Source of the DNA: CAVIQK01 sp963644945
GTDB lineage: Bacteria; Bacillota; Clostridia; Christensenellales; DTU072
Assembly (NCBI GenBank): GCA_963644945.1
Contig: CAVIQK010000003.1
Span: 1-64,000 of the forward strand
DNA length: 64,000 bases
Direction of reading: 5' to 3'
Part shown: piece by piece, positions 35,349 through 46,300 of the stretch
Numbering within the stretch: position 1 is the stretch's first letter
Layout: each line of letters starts with the position of its first letter
The notes under the pieces: generated by a model
Seen by the model: only the letters and a program-made list of their open reading frames with translations
What the model was told of the DNA's origin: nothing
Database searches by the model: none
Translations under genes and position numbers: made by a program

Positions 35349-35380
35349 TATGTGCGTGCATACGCTTGCACATACGTGTG
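35349..35380. promoter_or_regulatory. Alternating and self-complementary leader segment
   Basis: Bases 35349-35365 and 35367-35380 alternate purine and pyrimidine with one break. The segment also contains TATGTGC (35349-35355) paired with GCACATA (35368-35374), and CACA (35369-35372) paired with TGTG (35377-35380). These alternative hairpins reach to within 4 nt of the ATG at 35385, where only a weak GTGAGAG resembles an RBS, so they could affect translation of the first giant lipoprotein. Confidence 0.5.
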
Positions 35381-35384
35381 AGAG

Positions 35385-38300
35385 ATGAAGAAGAAAAGTT
35401 TTGTTTTGATTTTAGTTTTGTGTCTTTTAGTTGTCTTGGTCGCAACTTTAGTCGCATGCTCTCCTGCAAGCGAAGGGGACAAATATCCCTACGAAAATAT
35501 CGACGACGACAACAACCAAAACAATGTTGACAAAACCACGAAAGACGAAGCCGTCTCTCTTACGGCAGATTCCATCACCAATCTCAAAGAATATATCAAA
35601 TCGACAACCGTTTCCGAAGTCGGCTATTACATGGAGTTTGATTTCAAAGTCAATACCGAAAACGGTAGCAATTTTTATTTGAAGTTTCGTGCCAACATTT
35701 ATGCTTACCCGTACAAGCAATTCGAAGAAGGCTCCGACGAATATACGAAAGCATTAAAAAAGCACAACGAAGTATGCAAGAAGAGTGATATTCTCATCGA
35801 ATGGTACGACGGTCAACAAAACGAAATGCTTATTGGTTTTTATTTTGACGGTGTCAACCAGTCATCAACCAATCCCGGGAACAAACTCTATCTCAACGTG
35901 CAAGGCGAAAAGCGTTATTACAACAACTTTGGCGATACCGTCTTGTTCCAACAACTTATTCGTTTGATAACCCAACTTGACATTGATACCATTTTGGCAT
36001 CCAACGATTCGTCGATAGATGACACGATAAGTCTTTTTGAATATTATCTCGGCCAAGTCATCACCACCAACTACAAACTCACCAAAAACGGCGATCAATC
36101 TTCGGTCTATTACGATGCCGTCAACTTAAATGTTATTACCGGCAAAATCAATTCGGCGATCTCTGCGGTATTTTCTCCGTTCGAAGACAAAATCGACCCC
36201 CTCACCAACGAGTATTTAAGATTCAAATTCTCATCCATTGCCGGAGCCGAAATAAGATCGCTCGCATCAGACATGCGTTTTATCATAAGCCCCGACTCTG
36301 CCGGTACCAAAAATTTGTTATCCGGTTTTGAAGGCGAATTTACCGGAACAGCCAACAGCAAAGGCGAAACAATTCCGTTCACAAGCGAAATCAATCTAAA
36401 ATACAGTGCAAGAGTGTCGTCCGACATAGACTTTTCTACCGACGGATATATACTTTTTGAACATGGCGAATACGAACTTGAAGGCGATCTTTACATACCC
36501 CTTCTAAAAACGACGCTTGATTTAAGAATTCTCACAAGCCTAAACGAAGTTGACAACACGACCAACCGCATAGATGCAAGATTTTACGATTTGGCGACCA
36601 ATGATCCCATGGTTATGATTTTCTACCAAAACGAACTTCTTTACATCAACACCGACGGATTTTCGGATAGATACGGCGGAGCCGTCTCCATTGAAGACGT
36701 GGGCTTCCCGACAGTCTATATTCCCGATATAGACATGGCAGAACTCATGAAATGGTTTTACGATACCGTCAACAACGGCATCGTATCGATAGTAGATTCT
36801 CTCCTCGATCCCGCAACATATTCGGGAGAAGGTGTCGATGAAGGCATTGTCCAATCGGTCATGAAAAAGATGGTTTCTACCGACGATACAATGACAATTA
36901 CGATTGATCACGAACTCTTGAAAGACATTTTGAGATATACTCAAGAAGTCGATCCCGAAGCGGAAATTCCTCTTGACAAAAACGGTAATCCCATCTACTC
37001 CTTGGACGAAGAAGGTCGCCCCGTATATACGACGTCCGGACTTGTCTATATTCTCGAAGATTTTATCGGCTACGACCTAGACGAAATTGCATCCATGCTA
37101 GGCATACAAAGTTCGGAAAAACTACTTGAATATACATGGTTTGAGATTTCTTACAATGTAAAAACAGGTGTTATCAAAATCGAACTTTACAGCAGTGTAA
37201 GAAAAACGAGATCCCTTATAATGCGCATGAATTTGTGGTGCGTAGCGTTTGGCAAAAAGACGGTTTTCCCCAATGACGAAGAAGGACTTGAAGGTTATAC
37301 GGAACTAAAAAGTGTAAAAACTCTTTCCGGAAAAATTCAAGGTACGGTCAAATTCTCCGCATCCGAGTCTGTAGATTTATCCTCCCTTATCGGTACGATG
37401 ATAGGCGACAGACACGGCTTAAATACTCCGTACACAACACAAAAGACATCGACCATAGATTTCAACCTAATCATGGACCAATATATTCAATATTCGGAAG
37501 ATGACGAAAACTTGAATGCAATTATTTCGTCGATAGCCAACGAGGGTGTGCAAGTCGATTATGCAGACATCGTCAACGAAACAAGAGGACGTATAGCATT
37601 TTATTTCACTCTTACCGTAAAAAGCGAGTCGGGTGAAGACCGCATCGTAAAACTATATGCTTACAATGTTTCCTTCAACAACGAAACCTACAAAAAGATA
37701 GAAAGAGGCGAAACCTTAGAGGGCTACGGCTATGTTTATGCCGATATTACCGGAGGAAAAACCCCTACTCTCAACAATATCCCCTTGCTAAAAATAAGAG
37801 AAGATATCTTTTTAGATTCGTTGTCAACTTATCTTGGCACCAACGAAGCAATAGAAAATGCCTCGACACTATCTATCGCATCCATTGTTTCTGCCCTTAT
37901 GGAAGATGCGGTAGTCGAAGTTATCCCCGGTAAAAACGTCGGTTATTTGAGTGTAACCACCTCCAACAACACTATCAAAAAATTGTTCGGAGTCGATGAC
38001 GTTGTAGCCAATTTCAGAATAAATATCGGTTTGAAAGCCCAAGTAAAAGGTCAATACAACCAATTCTCGACCATTAGCGAATATTATTCTTACACCGTAG
38101 GCACTCTTGACAATTTGACGGTTTTGTCGATTTATGACAGCACCAATCCTATTCACAACAGCATTTTGGTGACCTTCAAACGAGAAAAAGACGGTGTAGA
38201 AAAAGCGCTAAACATGAAGTTCGTCTATTATAGACGTTCAAAACCCGTCAAAGAAAATTATGTGAGTGACGAAGAATACGAAAGAGCCGTCGAAGATTAC

Positions 38301-41300
38301 GAATTATACATTTCATCCGACAACAACATAGATTTAGTGGACGGCAAATCTGTTTACTATCCCAAAGTGGACGGACCGTTTATGGGCGAAGAGAGAGAAT
38401 ATATCTTGACTATTTCCAACCCCGGCAGCCAACTTATGGCGACATCGCTTATCACAAGCCTTGCATCGACCGAATTTGAGTGGGAACCTCTTGAAGAAAA
38501 ACCGACCACCATTATTTGCAACCATACCAACGGTACGGCATCGTATTCTGCCGACTACCAAATAGATTTTGATTCCGTTACCATCGAAGGTCTTGACGGC
38601 GCATATTACGAAGTAATAATCGGAAAAGGCTCGCTCGGCGAATTTTCCGCCACCGTAAAAATCACCGTTCTCAATCGTCTTATTGTCAATAAAGACGGCT
38701 CGCAAGCAGGGACCGTTATGGTCAAAACTTCTACGGGGTACGTAGATGCGGCGATTGCCGAAACAAGAAATATAGATCCCTATGCGTACATTATTTCGAG
38801 ATACAACAACTCTACATACCGAAACATCGACAACGAATATATCACGATATATTTGAGAAATGTTTCGTTTACCCTGAATTTTGCATCCGGAAAAACTTAT
38901 ACCGGCACGTTCGATTGGTTGTTTGACCAAGGCGAAGACGGCTTCTACGTAGAAAAAGCCATTTCCGCAGAAGGCGGCGTGTTGTACGTGCATACAACAT
39001 TCAAAAACCAAGTAATAGCCCTAAAACTTGTCGTTCAAGAAAAAACCGTTGACCACATAATGTTTGACGGCGAAACCACCCAAAACGAATATACCGTAGA
39101 TGTTTTGGATACCAATACATGGACTATTCCGACCACCCCGACAGTCTATTTCCAAGACGGCAGTTCTCGTAGATTCCCCTTCTCGTTTGTGTGGTCCGCA
39201 ACTCGTGCATCCAATGTCACGATAGACGGTGCCAAAAAGAATGCCGAGGGTACGCTTTGTCCCTTCCCCGACTACACCGGCAATGTTATATCGGCAGCGC
39301 TAGATATTTCTTCTGTTCTCGGAATAGGAGAATGGTTCGGCATAGAATCTCTTACCGCAACGGTCAACGTCCCCGAGAAATCTCTTTATGATTATGGCTC
39401 GGCGGTAGCATTCATAGATTCCGCATCGTCCTCAACCGGTACTGTCGCCGTCAAGAGCATAGATCTTTATGAAGGCGAAAAAGAGAATTATCAAGGGTAT
39501 TGGTTCTTGGATCCCTATTACGAAGCATCCATGACTCTTCCCCGATATGTCACAGCGAAATTCCAAGACGGCACGAGCAAACGATACCTTGTAAACTGGG
39601 ACACCACAAGCGGAATAATCGTAGAACAAGACGGTGAATATAAGATATTCAGCGGTGCATATTCTTCCTTGTCTTCTACCAAAATTTATGAATTAAAGAG
39701 TTCGATAGGCGACGGCGAAGCGAAATATCCTTTCTCTGTTGCGTTGGTCGTCTTGCCCACATTTACCGATGTCAAATTCTTGGTGGACGGATCGGCTCTT
39801 ACCGACATAACCGGTAGCGGACTAAATTATACTTATACGGTTGATGCCTTTGACCAAACCTTCAAAGTGCCTAGCACAATATCTTTGTCTTCGGCAAGCG
39901 ACATAAACATCGGTAGCGATTCGTCGGGCAACCCTAAAATTTATACCCCCACTTACGAAATCACACCTACCGAAACTCTCGGAGATCAAACAAAGTACGA
40001 CTACATCATCGGTGAAGGAGCCTTGCAGACGGTAGTGACTCTCGGAATAGAATCGACCGCCTTTACGGTAAAATCTTTAGGCCTTGTCGTAAATGATCAA
40101 GAAGTCTATTCGCAAGACGCAAGCGGCAACCAAACCAAGTTAGGCATAATCATATCGACGACGGACAAAACCATAAACATAACAGGACTCAATTTGTACG
40201 AAGACGGTACATACAGATATGTTTACAACGGACAAAATTACGAAAAATCGGCTATCGAATTTATCAAATGGTTGCTTACATCGGGTACGGTTTTGACCTA
40301 CAACGAAACATTGACTTCCTCCTATGCGGTGCTAGTAGATTTCGAAAAAGGCTTTTCGTCGCAAAACATTGCGGGAAGCGGACAAAATATAACACTAAGA
40401 CTGTCAAAAGTCCCGGGAGTTCTTGATTACAAAGTCAACATAAAAGGCTCGTTAAAATCAAAAATAACCGACGTCGACAAAGAGTTTACTCTCACGCAAT
40501 ATGCGGCAGACGGCACCGAAATTTACAAATCGCAATACGGTTATGACCTTGCAGAATATAAATTGACCGTAAGAGAAGACGGAAAATCGGTAGTATTTGA
40601 AAATCTCGAATGGTACGTAGATAGCACTTCCGACAAGATATTCGGTGACTACAAATCAAGCGATAGAGTTACTCATATTTCGAGAGAAACAATTTACGGA
40701 AAGCATGCCGAAGAGCAGTGGGTACTTTTGTATAGCCACCTTCCCGACGGCACGAGAGTGACATTGAAGGTATATATTCCGGCTCTAGATTGGACCAAGT
40801 TCAATTCTATGGAAGATTATGACGGACAGTTTGTCATCGAAAACGGCAAAATCACCATAAACAACATGTTCACTCTAGAAAGCATCGACAAGAACAAAGT
40901 CATCAACGCTTTGCCAAAATCGATAAGATTTAGGAACTTAGTCGCTTCCGATGTCAAATGGATGATTTTGGACGATGCCGCAACCCAACTAAAATCTCTT
41001 GATTACAAGACCAATTCGACATTTGTGTTGGCAAAAGCAACGGTTGATGTTGTCGGAGAACTTGACATAGAATTGCTTATTACGTTTAGTGCGTGTATTC
41101 CGCAAAAAATAGAAACAACCGAAGTGCAAGGAGTAGAAAAGACTTTCAATAGCGCTACACTTACCGAAGACATTTCGATTACTCCGTACAAGACAAATAT
41201 CGGCGGAATATATACTCTTGCAAAACAATCTAAAATCACGTTCGAGAGCGGAGAAAGTTTTGAATTTGCGGACATGAAATATTATTCGGGGACCGATCTT

Positions 41301-43376
41301 ATCGACACAATCTCTTTTGACTATACCGCAAAAACCGTCGAATTTACATCGTCGCTACCGTACGGTCTTACACTCAACTACAATCTAAAAGTCGTTGATA
41401 GTACAATTTCAACAAGCGCAAATACGATTACGATAGGCGAAAACACCGAGAAAGCATCAAATATCAGATTCGGCAAGGTTTATACACAAAACATAATTAA
41501 AATTGACGGAGTCGAATATACTTTCGATACGGTTGACGGACAAAACATCGTGTTCGGAAGTAAAATCGGCACTATCGATTACGACACGTCAATAGTATCT
41601 ATCGATGGCACTTCCTATGCATTTAGCGATGTGGAATTTTCTAATAGAAAACTTGTAGTCAACAGCAAAGAATATTACTTCTTATATGACGGCGTATACG
41701 GAATTTTAGGTAAGTTTGACAAAAATACTTATTCTATCGAAGGAATTTTAGACGGATCTATAGACAAAGCCGAAATCATCGAAAAAGGTTATTACGATTT
41801 GTCATCCCCCGAGGCATTTACGGATATTTATACGATTGATCCGTACAAAGAAAGAGCCGTAGTTGACGGAGAAAAGACATATCTCCCCACAAAAGTCGCT
41901 GTGGAAATAGACGGAAAATTACAAACTCTTGACGTCGTTTGGGACGAAAATATCTCTGTAAATTATTTGGGTAGCGAACTAAAGAAAATTACGGGTAAAA
42001 TCACGACTGCGGGAATAACTTCTCAAGAAATAACCGTCATTGTTTCGGTAAAAGCCAAAACAGATATTACGGACATCAAATTGTTTGACGAGCAAAGACT
42101 CAAAGTTTATTCGTCTGCCGAAGGACAAAACTATACCTTGTATGTTGACGATACCTTGTCTTACAATGCATCCAACCTACCAAAATTTGCAGTTTTAGAC
42201 GGCAGTCTTGTAGAAATAGAATGGAATGCAAGTGCCGCCAACTTCAACGTGTCGGGAGGCACTTCGGTCATAACAGGTTACATTGTTTCCTCGATGGTCG
42301 GCCATACTCTTTCGTTGTCGGTAGTTATGGACGAATACTCGTTTAAGGCGATATGGCGCCCCACTTCGACGACCAAAGACGGCAAAGAAACCGATGATTA
42401 TACCGAGTGGACTTATGGCTCAATGATGTCGCCCATAGGCTTTACGTTCGTAAACTTGACAGGGGCTCGTGGCGCATATTACGTAAGTTATAGAGCATAT
42501 ATGGTACAATTCAACGTCAAAAACAACAATCCCGATCTTCCCGATAAAAATATTGGCGATACACGGACAGAAACAAGATATTTTGTGCCTTCTAATATTG
42601 CAAAAGATGGTGACAACGTAATTACATTTGACAATAGTGTGGTGTTGCAGTCCGAACAAACCGCCACCGACCAAGTCGGCTCGTTCTATTTGGGAGGAGC
42701 AGGAAAGACCTCTTTACAAGTCACCGGTGCAACATACATGGTAAAAGAAAAAGTTCTTTACGAAGAATCTCTTACATATTCCTATATCACTCGTAGCGGT
42801 GAGCAAGATTCACAATACTTATTGATAGATCCGCTCAACCCCACAATACCGGAATATGCCTATGCTTATACCAACTGGTCCGAAGCCGAAAAAGTCAAAT
42901 TCAAAATAACCGATTCGTCATCTTTCGATTCCGTCAACCTCAACAGTTATCTATACGGCGGAGTTCTAAAAGGCAAACGTTTTGGCTTTACCTTGGTTGA
43001 CGACAACGATGCACCTGTCTTAGACTCTACCGGAGCAGAAATCACGATTTACGGCGTAGTCGAAATGCTATTTTTAGATAGACGTGCAGTGTCTGCGACC
43101 GAAATAAAAACCGAACTACTTGATGAATTCGACTTGACGACTTACGAAGTCTTGTTCACTTCGAGTTTTTCGGATACCACATACTTAGATTCCAACCCGT
43201 ACAGCAGTGTAGAAAGTGAATACGGAAATATAATAAATGCCCTAAATATCGCAGTAGATGTTTACGGTGACTCACTCGTTGTGGTCAACAAGACCAAAGA
43301 CGGAGTGTTCAAAAAATTCTCGGTAGAAGGAAAAGATTACGAGTATGTCGTCGATATACTTGTTAACGTGAAATAG
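35385..43376 (+). CDS. Giant cell-surface lipoprotein (2663 residues), unknown function
   Basis: The signal peptide (MKKKSFVLILVLCLLVVLVA) ends in the lipobox LVAC with Cys25, followed by an Asp/Asn-rich linker. Residues ~50-1000 form a beta-rich region that aligns along its length with the N-terminal part of the next gene; both share NFG-x5-FQxL early and IGDRHGLNTPYT (near 673; IGDAYGVNTPYT in the paralogue). From ~1130 to 2510 come at least seven divergent repeats headed by IDPY-like motifs (IDPYAY, LDPYYE, ITPYKT, IDPYKE, IDPLNP) followed by LP and a Trp-containing strand. No enzyme motif, LPXTG anchor or membrane helix was seen after the N-terminus. Probably an extracellular binding or scaffold protein attached to the membrane. 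One nucleotide separates it from the next gene. Confidence 0.82.
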   Translation: MKKKSFVLILVLCLLVVLVATLVACSPASEGDKYPYENIDDDNNQNNVDKTTKDEAVSLTADSITNLKEYIKSTTVSEVGYYMEFDFKVNTENGSNFYLKFRANIYAYPYKQFEEGSDEYTKALKKHNEVCKKSDILIEWYDGQQNEMLIGFYFDGVNQSSTNPGNKLYLNVQGEKRYYNNFGDTVLFQQLIRLITQLDIDTILASNDSSIDDTISLFEYYLGQVITTNYKLTKNGDQSSVYYDAVNLNVITGKINSAISAVFSPFEDKIDPLTNEYLRFKFSSIAGAEIRSLASDMRFIISPDSAGTKNLLSGFEGEFTGTANSKGETIPFTSEINLKYSARVSSDIDFSTDGYILFEHGEYELEGDLYIPLLKTTLDLRILTSLNEVDNTTNRIDARFYDLATNDPMVMIFYQNELLYINTDGFSDRYGGAVSIEDVGFPTVYIPDIDMAELMKWFYDTVNNGIVSIVDSLLDPATYSGEGVDEGIVQSVMKKMVSTDDTMTITIDHELLKDILRYTQEVDPEAEIPLDKNGNPIYSLDEEGRPVYTTSGLVYILEDFIGYDLDEIASMLGIQSSEKLLEYTWFEISYNVKTGVIKIELYSSVRKTRSLIMRMNLWCVAFGKKTVFPNDEEGLEGYTELKSVKTLSGKIQGTVKFSASESVDLSSLIGTMIGDRHGLNTPYTTQKTSTIDFNLIMDQYIQYSEDDENLNAIISSIANEGVQVDYADIVNETRGRIAFYFTLTVKSESGEDRIVKLYAYNVSFNNETYKKIERGETLEGYGYVYADITGGKTPTLNNIPLLKIREDIFLDSLSTYLGTNEAIENASTLSIASIVSALMEDAVVEVIPGKNVGYLSVTTSNNTIKKLFGVDDVVANFRINIGLKAQVKGQYNQFSTISEYYSYTVGTLDNLTVLSIYDSTNPIHNSILVTFKREKDGVEKALNMKFVYYRRSKPVKENYVSDEEYERAVEDYELYISSDNNIDLVDGKSVYYPKVDGPFMGEEREYILTISNPGSQLMATSLITSLASTEFEWEPLEEKPTTIICNHTNGTASYSADYQIDFDSVTIEGLDGAYYEVIIGKGSLGEFSATVKITVLNRLIVNKDGSQAGTVMVKTSTGYVDAAIAETRNIDPYAYIISRYNNSTYRNIDNEYITIYLRNVSFTLNFASGKTYTGTFDWLFDQGEDGFYVEKAISAEGGVLYVHTTFKNQVIALKLVVQEKTVDHIMFDGETTQNEYTVDVLDTNTWTIPTTPTVYFQDGSSRRFPFSFVWSATRASNVTIDGAKKNAEGTLCPFPDYTGNVISAALDISSVLGIGEWFGIESLTATVNVPEKSLYDYGSAVAFIDSASSSTGTVAVKSIDLYEGEKENYQGYWFLDPYYEASMTLPRYVTAKFQDGTSKRYLVNWDTTSGIIVEQDGEYKIFSGAYSSLSSTKIYELKSSIGDGEAKYPFSVALVVLPTFTDVKFLVDGSALTDITGSGLNYTYTVDAFDQTFKVPSTISLSSASDINIGSDSSGNPKIYTPTYEITPTETLGDQTKYDYIIGEGALQTVVTLGIESTAFTVKSLGLVVNDQEVYSQDASGNQTKLGIIISTTDKTINITGLNLYEDGTYRYVYNGQNYEKSAIEFIKWLLTSGTVLTYNETLTSSYAVLVDFEKGFSSQNIAGSGQNITLRLSKVPGVLDYKVNIKGSLKSKITDVDKEFTLTQYAADGTEIYKSQYGYDLAEYKLTVREDGKSVVFENLEWYVDSTSDKIFGDYKSSDRVTHISRETIYGKHAEEQWVLLYSHLPDGTRVTLKVYIPALDWTKFNSMEDYDGQFVIENGKITINNMFTLESIDKNKVINALPKSIRFRNLVASDVKWMILDDAATQLKSLDYKTNSTFVLAKATVDVVGELDIELLITFSACIPQKIETTEVQGVEKTFNSATLTEDISITPYKTNIGGIYTLAKQSKITFESGESFEFADMKYYSGTDLIDTISFDYTAKTVEFTSSLPYGLTLNYNLKVVDSTISTSANTITIGENTEKASNIRFGKVYTQNIIKIDGVEYTFDTVDGQNIVFGSKIGTIDYDTSIVSIDGTSYAFSDVEFSNRKLVVNSKEYYFLYDGVYGILGKFDKNTYSIEGILDGSIDKAEIIEKGYYDLSSPEAFTDIYTIDPYKERAVVDGEKTYLPTKVAVEIDGKLQTLDVVWDENISVNYLGSELKKITGKITTAGITSQEITVIVSVKAKTDITDIKLFDEQRLKVYSSAEGQNYTLYVDDTLSYNASNLPKFAVLDGSLVEIEWNASAANFNVSGGTSVITGYIVSSMVGHTLSLSVVMDEYSFKAIWRPTSTTKDGKETDDYTEWTYGSMMSPIGFTFVNLTGARGAYYVSYRAYMVQFNVKNNNPDLPDKNIGDTRTETRYFVPSNIAKDGDNVITFDNSVVLQSEQTATDQVGSFYLGGAGKTSLQVTGATYMVKEKVLYEESLTYSYITRSGEQDSQYLLIDPLNPTIPEYAYAYTNWSEAEKVKFKITDSSSFDSVNLNSYLYGGVLKGKRFGFTLVDDNDAPVLDSTGAEITIYGVVEMLFLDRRAVSATEIKTELLDEFDLTTYEVLFTSSFSDTTYLDSNPYSSVESEYGNIINALNIAVDVYGDSLVVVNKTKDGVFKKFSVEGKDYEYVVDILVNVK
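38772..42900 (+). repeat. IDPY-type repeats in the first giant lipoprotein
   Basis: Copies start near 38772, 39103 (VDVLDT), 39508 (LDPYYE), 39840 (VDAFDQ), 41178 (ITPYKT), 41834 (IDPYKE) and 42825 (IDPLNP). The usual order is [IV]-[DN]-P-[YL], 5-20 residues, L/I-P, a strand ending F-x-D-G, then a strand with Trp. Copies are strongly diverged at DNA level. Confidence 0.6.
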
Positions 43377-43377
43377 T

Positions 43378-46300
43378 ATGAAGAAGACAACATTAGCGAA
43401 AATTTTAATTCTTGTTTTGGTTCTGACATGCGTTGTGGGAATGATATTTGCATGCGAAAAAACACCCTCAAACCCATCCGGCTCGACCTCGGGTAGTAGC
43501 GGAACAGAAGTCCATTCCAAAACAAAAGCCGAAATACTAGAAGATCTTTCGTCGGGGCTTACTTCTGCAATATCCTCAGTAAAATCTACCGAAAAAGGTG
43601 GCGGAACCGTTTCGGTCGCAAGCGAATACGAAATAACAATGTCGAAGTACAAGTACGAAATTACTTATTCGGCAAATTACGATTATTCGTCCCAAAACGG
43701 AGCGAGAAGCAGTTTTTATCTCAAAGTTTTCGATTCAGAATATCACATGACCAGACTCATGTTGTATTACAAAGCCGACGGCTCTTTGTATTATGAAACC
43801 GAAGAAGGCAGATATACGATAAAGAATTTCGGTCAAACGGGAGCCTTCCAAGCACTGTACTCTTTCGTCAAATATTTTGATATGAGTTCAATGGTACTTG
43901 ACGAGAATTTTGCATCGGCAGTAGTAGAACTTGACACCTATATCAATGCAAAGAATTTGACACAATATACGACCTCTGAAAACAGAGAAAATATATCTCT
44001 AGAAGATGTCAATTTTGATGCTAGAAAATCTGTTGTCAACAACATTTTGACAAGTGCGTTTACGAGATTTTCAACTACTTACGATGCTTTGTCCAAGGAA
44101 TATTTGGGCATAGAAATATCAAGACTAGCAGAAGTCCAATTATCTACTCTCAATGCCAACAAAGTAGAATTTTACACCAAAAATTCTGTGTTTGACGAAA
44201 CGGCTTTTGATTTTTCGGGCATTCTAGAAAGCAACGACGACTATTCGCTAAAAGGCTCAATCGCAGTATATCCGGAAAAAGTCGCAATAGTTCTAGATCA
44301 ATTTGACGATCCCGACTCTCTTGAAAAAGACGTCTTGACTTATGCAAACAAAAATAAATTATCCCTAGAAAAACAAAGCGAAATTCTAGCCGAAAAATCT
44401 TTCAAAGAAACATCGATTTCAAGAAAGACCTATGACGGAACACTAGAAATAGATGTGTTCGGTACCGTCTATGAAGCCCGCCTTTTCTATGACATCGACA
44501 TACAAAACGATGCAAACTCAAAAGCATCGTTTAGACTGTATGAAGAAAACGAAGTTGTCGGAGGCGCATATTACACCGATTCACGTTTATATATTGATCT
44601 AGGCGATTTTTATACTACGTTCAAAGAAGCATTTTCGCTAGAAAAATTCAATTTGCCGAGAGTTTATCACACGACTTTCAACTTGTCCGATGCAATAAAA
44701 GGTGTATATGACACCTTTGACATGGTTATAAGAGGACTTGGCGACAGCGACGGCAACATGTCCACCATCTTTGATTTGCTCAACAAAAAACTCGTATCCG
44801 AAGATTCCAAAATGACTCTTTATATCGACAAACAATTTGTTGAAACGATCAATGATATGCAAGAAAAACCCCTTGAAAAGGCCAACGTTGCCACATATAT
44901 TGCCAATGTTTTAGGTTTTGATAAATCTGTCGTAGAAACCTATCTTTCAAGTGAGATGTTTGACGTATTAAGACTAGTTGTCGAATACGATGTTCATACG
45001 GGATCTCTTTCGTTTAGATTCGAAAACACCGCATCCGAATCGGATGCCTATTCGATAGAATCGGTTGACGACAACAAATCTCTATACGACGAAGTGGGCA
45101 AAATAGACGAGCAAACTTCTTCCGTTACCGTTGATGGCAACAAATATTATTTCTATCAATATTCGGGAGAATTGTTCTCTACGACATATAGGACGGCAGC
45201 AGTCGGGACTTTTAGAGGCGATTCCAAGACGATTCGCATAAAGACGGGTGATACCGAAACAGAATATACTATCAATACGGGCAAATACGGAGTCGCTTCT
45301 CTTACATTAGACGAGATTGTTGACGGCAAGAAAACTGCCGTAGAAAAAGGCAAAATTTATACCATTCAAGGCTACATGGTGGTCGAAGGTCAAAAATACT
45401 ATTTCACATACGGTCGTTCCGACGGCATATTATATAAGGATAAAGCCCGTACAGAGGAATTTGTCACAATAGATTTTAGCAAGTACCTATTTAGAAGTGA
45501 TGATGTTTACTACTATATAGGCGGAAGCGAAATGACCTATTTCCTAAAAGACGTCGGCACTATTGACGTGTTTACGGGCAAAGTCGTATTAGAACGAGTA
45601 CAATACGAATATCGCAACGGCGTTGTCACGAGAGTAGGAGAGACTTCGGGAGCCGTCAACCAACAAGGGCATTTTGTTATTAAAACAGCCGACGGCAAGA
45701 GCAGTCAATCTTTTGTAAAAGGCAACGTACAAACCGAAAACAACAGAACGGAACTTTATCTTTTAGGAGACGATTCTCAAAATATTGTCGGTTATTATTA
45801 TCCGGACTACGAAACAATCGAAATCACTTCGGGCGAGTTTTCCGGCAAGGCTTACGGACTAGGAGAGAAGAACACTCTTGTTAGAATTTACGGATACATT
45901 GACCTAGTTAAAACCAAAGAAATAGAAATCAGCGGGAACTCATATAAAGTCAACTTCGGCGGAGTATATACCACTCAAGAAGGAATAGACACCATTGTCA
46001 CATTGACACTTGCCCCTGCAAAAGAAACAAGAGATCTTTATAGCATCGTAGGCACCTCAGGAGACACAAGTTTTACTCTTGACGGCAAAGTCTATTATAT
46101 AAAGGAAAACGACGACAAAGTCTATACGGATGCGTCCTACACGCTAGTCTTAGATAATGCCAAATACGATTCGACCAAGAGAGTTGCATATATCGGCACC
46201 AGCCCTTATAAACTGTCTCTTGACGGCAATCTATATTATGTGTACGGTCAATATGAAGTCGATGACCGCAAAGTCGAATTTAGCGGTGTCACATATTACG

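Noticed and set aside
38334..39011. 225-codon minus-strand open frame inside the first giant lipoprotein
   Set aside because: Cys/Arg/Phe-rich mirror of the sense strand without RBS or promoter; the sense frame is continuous over 8 kb.
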